A DNA stretch of 64,000 bases. It comes from Heterocephalus glaber (lineage: Eukaryota > Chordata > Mammalia > Rodentia > Bathyergidae). Positions 36,246-48,045 of the stretch are shown here, in pieces. The translations under genes were made by a program, and so were the position numbers. A model generated the notes under the pieces. It searched no databases. It was not told the DNA's origin and saw nothing but the letters and a program-made list of their open reading frames with translations. Every line of letters begins with the position of its first letter. Positions within the stretch are counted from its first letter, which is position 1. Where the stretch lies: positions 3,004,735 to 3,068,734 of the forward strand of contig NW_004624880.1 of assembly GCF_000247695.1 (NCBI RefSeq). The letters run 5' to 3'.

Positions 36246-37399
36246 TTTCCTGATATAAAAAAGCTCCTGCCTATATTTCTGTGCAGCTCCCACTCTGTTC
36301 TCCAGGAGACACAGGGGCAGGAAGAACATAGCATGCTCATTAACGCTGATGACCCTGACCTGACTGGAACCCAAGATGGCGTGTTGGCCAGCAGCGTGGA
36401 ATCAGTGGATTCTTCAATGGAGACAGGTCGAATTGTGTCACATCCAGGAAGTCACTTCTGTGAATGATAATTCTATAGTGTTTCACTGCTTGTGCACTTT
36501 CCTCATGTTCATGTTCTCAGAGATATGAAATGGCACAAGGTAAATTAGCACAGAAGATTTGGGGCCGGGGCATGACAAATTAAAAGCATGACTGAAAGTA
36601 GCTTATGATATTGATGGAATTCTCTGTGGACTGGGGATGATGTGACTAGAGAAAGAAGAAAGCTGCTGAAGTTTTCCAAGAGGTGAAGAGAAAAAGAAAT
36701 TACATGAAGACAATAGTGAAAGCAGAGAAGGGACAGATAGAAGATATGCTGCACAGAAGAGCAATAGGATTCTATAACTAAAAATGGATTTGGGGAGGGA
36801 GGAGCAGAAGGGCTGAAGCAAAGATAACACATACAATTTAAATCTGGAACTATGATGCATAGTGGATGTAAACTAGAAGATTGGTAAATGGATCTGGTTT
36901 AGGTGTGGTTAGGTTTATTGTTTTTGTATTTAGCATAATGGTGTTGAGTGACTCCTAGTTGAGAGCGTAAGACTTGCCATTACTAGCATAAAAAGAAGGG
37001 TTTTCTAAGGAGTGAGATTTTCAGGTAGAAACTTACAGGGCTTCCTTTGTGTCACAGTAGGACTGTAGGATCCCAGCAGCTGTCAGAACCCTTTGGTTTT
37101 TTAGCACATAAGTGCTTACTGTAAAAGTGATCCTTTCCAATGGAACTAAGGGTCACTTAGCTCTGCAGATCCACTTCAGATGTTGCAAATGGTAAATATG
37201 GTTAGGAAAATCTTGGAAATGGAAGTTGGCTAAGATAAAATATGCCCAAGTCATAGAATGAGTCATAGGAATAAAATCTTGAATATCCTATTTAGCCATC
37301 AGCAAATATCCTGACAAAGCTATCTACCTACTTTTAAATAGAACAGCCTTTTTATGCTTTTCTTTCAATAGATACTCAATTTATGGTCCTACTGCCTCC

Positions 37400-37402
<3 letters not shown>
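36246..37402. other. unique intronic sequence, no gene recognised
   Basis: Short open frames only. The stretch 36280-36440 is GC-richer (AAGATGGCGTGTTGGCCAGC) but belongs to no family I recognise. Confidence 0.5.

Positions 37403-37434
<32 letters not shown>
37403..37434. repeat. (CA)n microsatellite
   Basis: Sixteen uninterrupted CA units. A second CA run lies about 150 bp to the right. Confidence 0.97.
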
Positions 37435-37438
<4 letters not shown>

Positions 37439-37583
37439 AATGAGTTCAAAAAGAGAATGAAAAATATATTAACTTGAAACCTGATTAATCAGCTTTAGGA
37501 GAAGATCCTATTATCATTAAGCTCTTGATCATCATCATACTCACACATTCATTGAATGCCTGATTGTGGTTATACAAAGAACA

Positions 37584-37613
37584 TACACACACACACACAC
37601 ACACGCACACACA
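37584..37613. repeat. (CA)n microsatellite
   Basis: Pure CA interrupted once by CG (ACACGCACAC). Confidence 0.95.
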
Positions 37614-37783
37614 AATAAATACAGAGCAGAAGTCACATGGGCCTGTCCTCTCTGGGTTTATGGACCCTATGTATAAGAGAGAAAACACAGGTAAATGGCC
37701 ATATAAAAGTGTTTACATGAGTCCCTCTGCAATTACATTTGCAAGGCCGCAGCTATCCTATTTTATCAAGGAATGTAATCTCC

Positions 37784-38144
37784 TGTTGTCTGAGTCACTT
37801 CTCTGGTCGGGGAGACATACTACCCAACACTCACAATTTGAAGGTGAGAGGTTTATTTTGGCTCATAATTCAGTCCATAGCTGGCTGACTCCAAAGCAAG
37901 ACGGCATGGCACAGGCGCATGGTAGATGTCTGAGCAGTGGGGAAGCAGAGAGGGAGTGAAGAGAGGAGCTGGGATGGGAGGTATATCTTTCCAGGTCAAA
38001 CCCCCATTAACCCATCTCTTCTGATCAGATCCCACCTCCTAACAGCAAGTCAACTATAATGCTCTCATGATCCAATCACCTTTCAAAACTCCAGCCTGTG
38101 AGCACATGAAACTTTTAGGGAACATCTAGATATAAACCATAACA
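37784..38144 (-). mobile_element. solo LTR, diverged MaLR subfamily
   Basis: On the + strand it starts TGTTGTCTGAGTCACTT and ends ATAAACCATAACA. It shares the terminal motifs and the GAGGTTTATTTTGGCTCA block with the other LTRs in the window, but its middle differs, so it belongs to another subfamily. The flanks TCTCC and TCTAT suggest an eroded 5-bp duplication. Confidence 0.75.
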
Positions 38145-40285
38145 TCTATATAAGTAAAATTTTATAAGAAGCAAAGCTTACCTATTAGGCATTACAGAAG
38201 CTTCTGGCTTTTCAGTCAGTATAAACAGTTTCTAGCACTTCACTCACTTAATGGCTAAGGGGCATCCTTAGGAACATTCTGTGTTGATGAATTCTGTGCT
38301 CTCAGTTGCCTTTCTTTGCCTTTTATCTTTCAGTCATTTTGGTCTTCAACTGTGGCAGCTACTTTTCCAGGTCTTCACGTGCCAGCCCCTCAGCTGATCT
38401 CCCACTTCACTGGTGATATATTACTCCAGAACATCTTCATCCCTACAAAGAAAGTTAACCAGGATTGTCATACAATTGAAATGGGCCAATAATTCTGAGT
38501 GAGGCTCCAAGGAGAAAGGCAGCTGGGTGTTGTGGAGAGATCGAGATAGCTGCTTGGAACATTCTAAAGTGTTCTCTAGTATTAGATTAGATGCGGTAAT
38601 GCTAGAGTATTTAGGTATTCTAAAGTATCTCCAGCTCAGCCTCCAGAAAGCTGAAGTTGAAGAAATACTGGTCTCTGGATGAGAGAGCCGCTGCTGTCTT
38701 CACACTGGAGATTATTAGCTCCCAAGTTACCTCCTAATTTAGGGATAGAAAACAAGAGTATCATTCTGGAAAGTGGAGATATGATAGACATTCCTGAAAT
38801 CAACCTGATAAAATAAAAAAAATTACATAATGTAACAGTATAAAAAATAAAGATATCCTACTCCTGTCCTGCATGCCTTCTCCAAAATACACATGTATAT
38901 TGTTAATTTCCCTGAAGGTCATTTTCTTACATCAGAGTAAAGTGGTTTTTCACTCCACCACACTGTGATTCCTGTCATTTTTCAGAGCTTCTGAGTTCTG
39001 TCCCCAGTGAGTAACAAAACAGAGCCCAGAAGAGCCAACCACTGAAGAGTAAGTCACATGCACAGCCTTTGGTGGAGATAGAAAAGGGAAAAGTCCCCTT
39101 GGAAGATCACAAATGTCTTCTATTATTGAAAGATTAAGAAGCACCATGATCAGCTCTGAGCATCAGGATTTCTGATAAGTTGCTTGACAGATATGTGTAA
39201 GTCCCTGTTAGTATCCAGGTGGACTTCATGTCAGGTTATGTGTAGCTTTTATTTTTCTTCATTCATAATTTTGAGGTTCTTCTTTGTAGTCACATATAGC
39301 ATTGCTCTTCCTTCACCATGATACATACTATTTTAAAGAAAACATTTTTAAGATTTAAAATTTATGAAAGCTATTGGCTGTTTTAAAATGATATATAAAA
39401 TGTTCAGTTGGAACCACCATTTAGATTATCCATAGTAATGTCAGGGGTTGGAGAACACTGCTTACATTAGAATAGTGTTTGTATTTCCATTTTGTTTATC
39501 TTTAGTATATCTTTGGAGAGTGACTGAGGGTACAGCATTCCTATATTAAACAAAGTTAAACTAGAGCCCAGAGAGGAATGGGATATACATAGTAATTGGC
39601 CATGCTTTCTGGAGCAGGAAGGGTGGCAGTTCAATTAAGGAGGAAGAGTTTGGTCCAGCAGACTAAGGTCCAAGTATGGAGCAGTAATTTACAAAAATAG
39701 ATGAAGTCTAAACAAATAGATAGGGTTGTAAATTCTAAAACTGGGTAATAAATGTTATATATTTACAGGGACTGCTTACTCTCTGCTTTAGTTTTATGCT
39801 GTTCACAGGTACCTTTAGGGGCTCAGAATTCTCATAGAGACACAGAGGTTCCAAGATGAATTCTGTTCTCAGTGAGGCAAGAACAGAAATACAAAGATGG
39901 TCTCACCTCCAAGCCTACAGAGGTGGCATGCTGAAACTGAGCTAATATTTCTAAGTTCATTGGATAATTTCTCCCATAAAATTATGAAAGGGTCAGAACA
40001 TTTGGGAAATCTTATTATTCTGAAACAAGTTTCAAGAAAGATAGGAGACTTCAATTCTATAAAGTATCTTGATAATACCACAAGAAGCAAGAACTTCCAA
40101 GAAAGCTTTTACTCCACTCCTCAAGCAAATGGTTTTTTTAAAAGTTACATTTGAAAATGATTGCATAATTAACATAAGGAATGCAGAATCATTAGGAAAA
40201 TGTAGCAGGCCTTTCACAGCACATGGAAGCACAAAATACTTTTCCTGGCAGTGAAAAAGATTAGGTGTCTGCATAAAAATTAAAG
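38145..40285. other. unique intronic sequence, no gene recognised
   Basis: No supportable gene. A weak ancient-repeat signal occurs near 39520-39600. Confidence 0.5.
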
Positions 40286-40485
40286 AAATAAGTATGTTGG
40301 TGCGCACCTGTAACTCCAGCCACTTGGAAAACTGAGAAAGGAGGAGTGCCAAGTTGTAGGCCAATCTGAGCAACTTAGTGAAACCCTGTCTCAAAATAGA
40401 AAAGGTGGGGTTGAGGTATAGCTCAGTATTTAAACACATGCCTAGCATATGTGAGATTCTGGGTTCAATACCCAAAAATGAAGAA
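40286..40485 (+). mobile_element. B1-dID composite SINE
   Basis: A 7SL-derived B1 monomer (GCGCACCTGTAACTCCAGCC to GTGAAACCCTGTCTCAAAAT) is fused to an ID-like tRNA unit (GGTATAGCTCAGTATTTAAA, then GGGTTCAATACCC) and an A-rich tail. The perfect 11-bp duplication AAAAATTAAAG lies at 40275-40285 and 40486-40496. B1-dID dimers are known from several non-murid rodent families. Confidence 0.93.
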
Positions 40486-40689
40486 AAAAATTAAAGCCAA
40501 AATTATAAATTAATTAATCTCAACTGCCCTCAAAAACACACTTTAAAAGACTTTCTAAAAAATGGTGACAGTCAATATCACCTGAAGATTTTGAAATAAA
40601 ATCCATCTTAACTGAGACAATTGCCACTACAATGGTGACGGAGAAGGGAAGTCGTAACACTTATTGAAAGATGAGATTTTGCTTTGGAT

Positions 40690-40905
40690 GTATTTGCAGT
40701 CCACGTTTACCCTCTCTGACCACCCCATAATTGAAGAAAGATTATTTCCATTTTATAGACAGGAAGCTGTGGGTTTGAGAGGGTAAGCAGCTTGCCCAAT
40801 GCCGCACAATCAATCATAATGGTGGAGTTGAGATCTTACACTTAGCCTGCACTTCTCTTTCAAGACCAGAGACAGCTGGATGCACTACACCACACTGACT
40901 GCTCC
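40690..40905 (+). repeat. ancient L2/MIR-type mammalian repeat
   Basis: A run of motifs (ATTTCCATTTTATAGACAGG, GTAAGCAGCTTGCCCAATG, CACTACACCACACTGACTG) typical of the conserved 3' part of an old mammalian interspersed repeat. I cannot fix the exact family. Confidence 0.5.
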
Positions 40906-41369
40906 TCACCCTTACCCAAGAGGATTTCATTGTAGTTGAGCAAAGTCTAGCATTGAGGATAGTTTAATAATTAATGATCTACCAAACTGAGATACAGATT
41001 TTGTCTTGTGAATAGAAAGGATATTGATTCCATTTGTTTTGCATTCAAGCAAGGGAAATTAGGTAAGACATTTTTGAGCTTATCTGATAAGTATTTCCCT
41101 GCTCTTTTTAACAAGCTTTGCTGTAGTTGGTCTTCCTAAAACTTTTGGCTCTAATAAGATTGATTAATACAAGATGGTTTGAGGACCTAAAGGCTAACTG
41201 TATTTGACTATTCCTTTTATTGTTCATGTTGATTCATATTGTTGGACATGGACATTTTAAAGTCCTGTGTACCATTCTCACTCATTCTTATATGCAAATC
41301 CCCCTTCTTCCTGACATAACACTACCTCAGACTGCCCACATCCATACCTAACTTTGTTATCATATAGAA

Positions 41370-41582
41370 TAGGGGCCACCAAACTTTATCTCTATAGACC
41401 AGAAAGTAAATAGTTTAGGTTTTGCAGGCCAGATGACTGCTATTACAATTATTCAACTTGGCTATTTTGTGGGGGGAAGAAAGTAGCTCTAAATTATAGA
41501 GTAAACAAATAAGCAAGACTGTATTCCAATATAACAGGAGGCAGGAGAGATTTGGGTCAAAGGCATAGATTGCTGACCCTTG
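41370..41582. mobile_element. hAT-type nonautonomous DNA transposon (MER family)
   Basis: About 213 bp with imperfect terminal inverted repeats: AGGGGCCACCAAACTTT on the left and GCTGACCCTTG on the right. Internal motifs CCAGAAAGTAAATAGTTTAG and GGTTTTGCAGGCCAGATGAC match a common eutherian MER element. The 8-bp flanks ATATAGAA and ATCTGTAA share five positions, an eroded target duplication. Confidence 0.75.
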
Positions 41583-43240
41583 ATCTGTAAGAAAGAAGTC
41601 TGTTTATTTACAAATGTTGAAAGCCAACTCAAGTCTCTTTGTAAGTCATGAAGAGTTCTTCCCTAGTACATAGTGGATAATGGAGAAAATGACAAAACCC
41701 CTGTTAGGTCTGAGATACAATTTACATGCAAGACTCAGCATCCATTGAAATTGAGGAATTTTGACAGAGTTTCTATCCATAACACCACCACCATCAAAAT
41801 ATAGAACACTTTCCTTATCTCTCAAACTTTTCTGAGTCCTGTCATCCATTTCTCCTGGTGGCCCTATTCCCAGGCTTTTTCTGATCTGCTCTTTTCGCTA
41901 TAAATTAGTGTGTACTTTCTATAGCTTTATACAAATGCAATCATACAATATGTACATCTTTGTGCTTGGTTTATTTTATTCAATACCACAATTTTGAGAC
42001 TCTTCACAGTGTTGCAAATATAAATAGTTTATTCCTTTTTATCTGCTGAGTAGTAAATCATTGTAGCATAGATAGATCATAATTTATCTGTTTACAGTTG
42101 GGTTGCTTTCAGTTTTTTGATATGGTGAGTAAAGCTGCTCTTAATATTAACATTTCTCTTTGGTAAACTCTAGGCACAGAATTGTTAGGTTATATGTTAG
42201 ACTGTCTATTTCACTTTGTAAGAAACTGCCGGTTGTCCAAATTGTTTGCCATTTTACATTCCCACTGAGAGCCTATACATGAATTCCAATTTATCCATTA
42301 TCTCATCAAAACGTGTTGTCAGTTTTTTTTATTTAGCCATGCTAATAAGAATATAGTCAAATCTCATTATGATTTCAATTTTCATTTCACTGATTAGTAA
42401 TGATTTTGACCATCTTTTCATATGTTTATTAACCACTTATGTTTCTTCTTTGGTGAAACATTAATTTAAACACATATTTATTATTAGATTGCCTTATTAT
42501 TGTAGAATTTATGAGATCTTTATATATACCAAATAGAAAGCTGCATGTTATATGTACTGAAAATACTCCATCTAACTTTTGATCTGCATTTTCATTTTAT
42601 TAATGGTAATTTTTCAAATAGCAAAAGTTTAAAATTTTGAGCTAATCCAATTTATCAATTTTTTTCTCATAAGGGTCTTTGTTTTTGTGTTACTTTTGCT
42701 ATCTTTTCCTACTCTGAAAGACATCATGATTTTTTTTTCCTGTGTAGTTTTAGCTTTTACATTAATGTCCATTGTTTATTTTGATTAATTTTTGCATACA
42801 GTGCAGAAAAGGTCAATGTTCGTTCTTCTCTGTAGAGTCACCTAGTTGTTACATCACCATTTCTTGAAATGGCTTTCCCACCATTGAGTTGCTTTGGCAT
42901 TTTTGTCCAAAGTAGATGGATCATAAAAGTGTGCTCCCTATTTTTGGACAGTAGTTCTATTAATCCCTTTGTCTATCCTTCCCTCTTATATCGCATTGTC
43001 TTTGTTATTGTACAAATATAGTAAACCTTCAAATAAAGTAGCATAAAATGTTCAGTCTTTTAAAATTATTTTGAAAATTCTAGAGCTTTGTATATTCTCT
43101 TGACATTTGAAAGTGAAATTAACAATTTTTGTAATACAAAAATGCACGCTAAACTTTTTATCGGGATTGCTTTGAATCTATAGATCCATTTGAATGAAAT
43201 TGGGCTTTAATGATTTTGTAGTCTTTCAGTCCATGTAAAC

Positions 43241-43615
43241 AGAAAAGTTTTCTCATAGTTCAGGAAACCAGAAGTCCAAGTTGAAGATGTTGGCCGGCTG
43301 GATTCTTTCTGGAGGCTCTGAAGGAGAACTATTCTATGCCCTTCTCTTACCTGCCAATGTCTGCCAGCAATCCTTGATATTCCTTGGCTTGCAGGCAGTT
43401 TCTGCCTCTTATTTCATCTGTCTTCATGCCTTTCAGTGTTGTAGTGTCTTTTCTTATAAAGACAACTGATTCTTAAAAAGACAGCTGTCTTTGGATATAG
43501 GGCACATGAGATCCTTACCCTTTTTTCTTCATTCCAATGAAAGGTAATTGTTGAGATTCTGGGTAGACATACCTGGGGAGGGCCACAATTCCACTCACTA
43601 CATTTATATTTCTGA
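43241..43615 (-). mobile_element. diverged LTR-like insertion within the old L1
   Basis: This stretch interrupts the old L1. It has motifs common in reverse-oriented mammalian LTRs (GAAACCAGAAGTCCAAGTTG, CAGCAATCCTTGATATTCCT, CTTTTCTTATAAAGACAACT) and ends in CCACTCACTACA. The exact family is not assigned; no clear target duplication was found. Confidence 0.5.
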
Positions 43616-43657
43616 AAATTTATTCTTAAATATTTCATTATTGCTATTGTAACTTGA

Positions 43658-46437
43658 TTTTTTTTTTACTTAAATTCTTTTATTGGTACATTTTAGGTAT
43701 ACAGTACATTTACATTTATCACTGGGTGCTTGTACCTGTACATGATGCATCTTGGTTCTTATTTTTTCCCCATTACCTGTGTGCCCCTCACCCCCTCCAC
43801 CCTTCCCTATTCACATAGACTTTGTTTCCATTGTTTTCTTTTCTCATAATTTTTCCTTTCCCTTCTTTTCTTTCCCCTTCCCCTCCCACTTCCCCTACTC
43901 CTTTGGACCTTTTCTTCCTACTTCAAATTATCAATTATTCATTTTAATCATTTTAATCCTTATTTACACTTTCAGTTTCTCACACTAGAGAAACTATTTG
44001 GTATTTACACATGTGTGTCCTGTTTATTTCACTTAAGAGGATGGCCTCAATATGCATCCATTTAGCTATAAATGTCTCCAGTTTCTCATTCTTTATGGCT
44101 GAATAGTACTCCATTTTATTAAAAAAAAAAAAAAAAAAACCACATCTTCTTTATCCAGTTTCCAGTTGATGGGCACTTGGACTGTTTCCAAGCTTTAGCT
44201 ATTACAAACTGTGCTGCTATAAACATGGGTGCACATATATTGCTGTGGTATGATACTTTTAATTCTTTTGGGAAGATACCCAGCAGGGGAATAGCTGGGT
44301 CAAAGGGGATCTCTAGTCCTAGTTCTTTGAGGTATCTCCACACTGATTTCCACAGTGGTTGTATCAGTCTACACTCCCACCATAAATGGGAGTGCAGCCA
44401 GCATTTGTTATTGGTTGATTTCTTGATAGCAACTATTCTTTGTGGGGTGAGGTGGAATCTCAGTGTTGTTTTCATCTCCATCTCTCGAATAACCAGTGAT
44501 GTTGAACATTTTTTTCATATGTTTATTTGCTGCTTTTACTTCTTTGTCTGAGAAATGTCTGTTCATTTCAGATGCCCATTTTTGAATTGGGTCTTTGAAT
44601 TTGGGGGAGTGTCTGATTTTTTTTTCAGTTCTTTATATATTCTAGATAGTAGTCCTTTGTCTGAGGTACAAATTTTTCTGCTAAATTTTTTTCCCACATT
44701 GTAGGTTGTCTCTTAGCTCTGTTGATGGTTTCTCTTGCAGTGCAGAAACTTTTTAATAAGATGAGATCCCAGTTGTTGATTTTCTGTGGTAGTTCCCCTG
44801 ATACTGAGGTTTTGTTCATAAAGTCTTTTCCTATGCCAATGCCTTCAAGAGTTCTACCTAACTTATCTTCCAGCAAGTTTAGTGTTTCTGTTTTAATATT
44901 TAGATCTTTAATCCACTTCAATCTTAGTTTAGTGCATGGTGATAGATACGGGTCTAGTTTTAATCTTTGGCAGGTTGAAATCCAGTTTTTCCAACACCAT
45001 TTATTAAATAGGCTATCTTTCCTCCAATGAGGGTGGTTGGCTCCTTTGTTGAAGATGAGCTGTCTGAGTATGCCTGGAGTTGTTTCTACATCTTCTAATC
45101 TATTCCACTGATCCTTGGGTCTGTTTCTTTGCCAGTACCATGCTTTTTTTGTCACAGTAGCTTTGTAGTATAGTTTCAAGTTGGAGACTGTGATACCCCC
45201 TGCCATGTCCTGTTGGTTAGAATTGCTTTTGCTATTCTAGGTCTCTTCTGGTTCCAAATGTATTTTTGGCTTGTTTTTTCTGTAGTTCTGTGAAGTATAT
45301 TGTTGGAATTTCAATTGGCATTGCACTAAATCTATATAGTAGTTTTGGAAGTATGGCCATTTTCACTATATTGGTTCTTCCTGCCCTGGAACAAGGGATG
45401 TCTGTCCATTTTCTTATATCCTCTTCAATCTCTTTTTTCAGAGTGCTGTATTTTTCAGTGTAGAGGTCTTTTGCTTCCTTTGTTAGATTGATTCCTAGAT
45501 ATTTCATTTTGGGGGGGATGCTATTATAAAAGGAATTGTTTCCCAAATTTCTCTCAGGGAGTCTGTTATTTGTGTATAAGAAGGCTATTGTTTTCTGAGT
45601 GTTGACCTTATATCAAGCTACTCTACTGAATCCATCAATTAAGTTTAGAGAAGTCTTTTGGCGGAGTTTTTGGGGCCTTCTAGGTAAAGTATCATATCAT
45701 CAACAAATAATGGAAGTTTAATTTCTTCCTTTCCTATCTTTATTCCTTTTATTTCTTTCTCTTTTCTAATTGCTGTGGCTAATATTTCCAGAACTTTACT
45801 GAACAGGAGTGGTGATAGTGGGCATTCTTGTCTTGTTCCTGATTTTAGCACAAAAGTTTTCAGTTTTTGACCATTTAGTATGATGTCAGCTGTTTGTTTT
45901 TCATAGATAGCCTTAATCAGGTTGAGATAAAGACCTTCTATTCCAATTTTCTGTAGGATTTTTATCATGAATGGGTGTTGGATTTTGTCGAATGGTTTTT
46001 TTTGCATCTATTGAGATGATCATATGGTTTTTGTCCTTGACTCTGGTAATATAGTGTATTACATTTATTGATTTATGGATGTTGAACCATCCTTGCATCC
46101 CTGGGATAAATCCGACTTGGGGAGGGTGTATGATCTTGATGACCCTCTTTATTCTGTTTGCCAGTATCTTGTTGAGGATTTTTGCATCTATGTTCATTAG
46201 GGAGATTAGCCTACAGTTCTCTTTTGGGTTGGGTCTTTCCCTGGTTTTGGAATCAAAGTAACACTTGCTTCCAGGAATGAATTTGGAAGTCTTGCTTCCC
46301 TTTCAATTTCCTTGATGAGTTTAAAGAGTAATGGTGATAGTTCTTCTTTAAATGTCTTGTAGAATTCAGCAATGAAGCCATCAGGACCTGGGCTTTTCTT
46401 TGTTGGTAAATTTTATATTACATTTTCAATTTCACTC
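43658..46437 (-). mobile_element. younger 5'-truncated LINE-1 inserted in the old L1
   Basis: A 2.78-kb minus-strand L1. The + strand starts with poly(T) (43658-43667), then the 3' UTR with its G-rich polypurine tract (pyrimidine on +, about 43850-43912), then ORF2 in reverse, ending in the fingers/palm part of the reverse transcriptase, where it is truncated. Imperfect target duplication: ATTGTAACTTGA at 43646-43657 and ATTGTAAATTGG at 46438-46449 (10 of 12). ORF1 and the endonuclease part are absent, so it cannot move on its own. Confidence 0.92.
43985..46437 (-). pseudogene. L1 ORF2 reverse transcriptase remnant
   Basis: Broken 3' part of L1 ORF2p, which normally nicks target DNA and reverse-transcribes L1 RNA. 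The longest open pieces on the minus strand are 46197-45913, 46007-45645, 45546-45232, 45206-44625 and 44481-44119. They lie in different frames, so stops and frameshifts separate them. The catalytic palm motif reads FVDDM (45707-45693; most L1s have FADDM), and the conserved CPLSPLLF lies 30 residues earlier. The C-terminal piece has the family's WKQ.KCPS..WIKKMW signature. Just after it an A18 run (+ strand about 44120-44138) replaces the usual TA-rich segment; the MEYYSAIKN stretch continues beyond. Not functional. Confidence 0.9.
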
Positions 46438-47574
46438 ATTGTAAATTGGGCAGTAATTTGATTATAAGTGGAGTTTTTCTATTTATTTTCTGATCATATG
46501 CTGCTGATACACAAAAATATAATTGACTTGTGTGTGTTTATTTTACTTTTGATTTTAGTAAATCCAATGATTATTTCTAGTCATAATTGCATAGATTGCT
46601 TTAAGATTTTCTGCTTACAATAACATACTGCCTACAAACAGATGTAGCTTTACTTCTTTTACTACTTATGTTTTTTATTTTTCTTGCTTATTAAACTGAC
46701 TGAGATGTCCAGTGAAATATTAAATAGACATAGTAACAGCAGACAACCTTACTTTGTTGCCAATATTAAGGAGAAATCTTTTTATACTTCATCATTAAAT
46801 ATGATGCTAATGATAAATTTTTAGAATGTCCTTTATCAGGCTGAGAAAATTCCCTTCTATTCCTCCTGATTAAGGGTGCATTTTTAAAAATATAGTGAAT
46901 AGGTGTTGAATTTTATCAAATTTTTCTTAGGCATATACTAAAATATTTATTCTATTGATGTAGTGGATTAAATTAATTTATTTTTAATATAAAACCAATC
47001 TTACGTTCCTAGGGCAAATCCTCATTGGTCATAATGTACTTTTTTATGTTACTAGATTTGATTAAAATTGAATTAAGGACTTCGGTGTCTATACTCACAC
47101 AGGATATACTGGTTTATAATTGCATGTAATTTTTTATTCTGGTTAAAAAATGAATTAGGAAGTGTTCCTTTGTCTCTGTTTTCTAAAAGCATTTGTTAAG
47201 ATTAATGTCATTTGTTACTTGAATATTTGATGGAAATCACCAGGTAAGCCATTGAGACATGGAGTTTTCTCTGTGGGAAGGTTTCAACAATGAACTGAAT
47301 TACTCTAATAAACATAGAGCTATTTAGATTTTCAATTTAACCTGTGTCCGTTTTAGTAAGTTGTATTTTCAAAGAATTTTCCCATTTTGTCTAAGTTATT
47401 TATTTTTATACATATAGACTAGATATTTCTCCTGTATGAAACCTTTTCTGACACTGCCAACAGGAATGGTTTCCCATCCTCTGTGTCATTTCTTTATCCA
47501 ATGTCCTTTATATCTCTGCTTCTATTGAAGTTCATCCATATCACTGTTCCTGTACTAAATTAGGAGTAATGGAT

Positions 47575-47823
47575 TTTTTCTTTGTATTAGTATATGTTTG
47601 CAGTACATAATGATTATGTTTATTGTGAGGAGTTTGTACATGTACATCACACACCCTAATCCTTCTTTTCTTCCCTTCCTCTCCCATCCCTCCCTGGTCC
47701 TTCCAACTCTTGCTCCCCTTTCCATTTGCAAAAGCTCTATTTTCTTTAACTCTCTCTTTAAAAAAATGCTTTTCTCATTCTTTCTTCCCCCTATCTCCAT
47801 TTCTTTTTCCCTTCCCATTTGAA
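47575..47823 (-). mobile_element. rodent L1 3' UTR fragment
   Basis: The + strand carries TACATGTACATCACACACCC followed by a long pyrimidine-rich block. This is the same organisation as the 3' UTR of the younger L1 at 43670-43912, in the same orientation. It looks like a short, 5'-truncated copy; no target duplication was resolved. Confidence 0.55.
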
Positions 47824-47946
47824 AAAGTTCCTTAGGAGTCCTGAATTTCAGTGACTACATTTGATATATATTGGAGTCTCTCTTACTTTATATAGTGTCT
47901 GGCACATAATATATCACATCTTCTTCCCACAAACATTTAATAAACA

Positions 47947-48035
47947 TGGGCCAGGGATTTAGCTCAGTGGTTTTGCTGCCTGCTGCACAAGAGCAAGGAC
48001 CCAAGTTCGATCCCCGGTACCAAAAAAAAAAAAAA
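47947..48035 (+). mobile_element. ID-type tRNA-derived SINE
   Basis: The body starts near GGGCCAGGGATTTAGCTCAG, with GTTCGATCC B box, GGTACC and an A14-like tail. The perfect 10-bp duplication TTAATAAACA lies at 47937-47946 and 48036-48045. Confidence 0.96.
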
Positions 48036-48045
48036 TTAATAAACA

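Larger units (their letters stand above)
41650..47420 (-). mobile_element. old LINE-1 (L1M-like), split by two later insertions
   Basis: Old L1 sequence in antisense covers about 41650-43240 (3' UTR and ORF2 end), 43616-43657 and about 46438-47420 (further ORF2). Landmarks: CAATCATACAATATGTACAT, GGTTGCTTTCAGTTTTTTGA, CCATTTTACATTCCCACTGA, then after the gap AAAATATAATTGACTTGTG and GGTGTTGAATTTTATCAAAT. The order along L1 is continuous across the insertions, with little old sequence lost. Frames are broken throughout. Confidence 0.8.

Noticed and set aside
37403..37613. Two CA runs close together considered as a CRISPR-like or minisatellite array
   Set aside because: They are ordinary dinucleotide microsatellites with unrelated sequence between them; this is a mammalian genome.
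40032..40475. 147-codon minus-strand open frame, among the longest in the window
   Set aside because: Its first half is the reverse of the B1-dID SINE at 40286-40485; the remainder has no recognisable domain.
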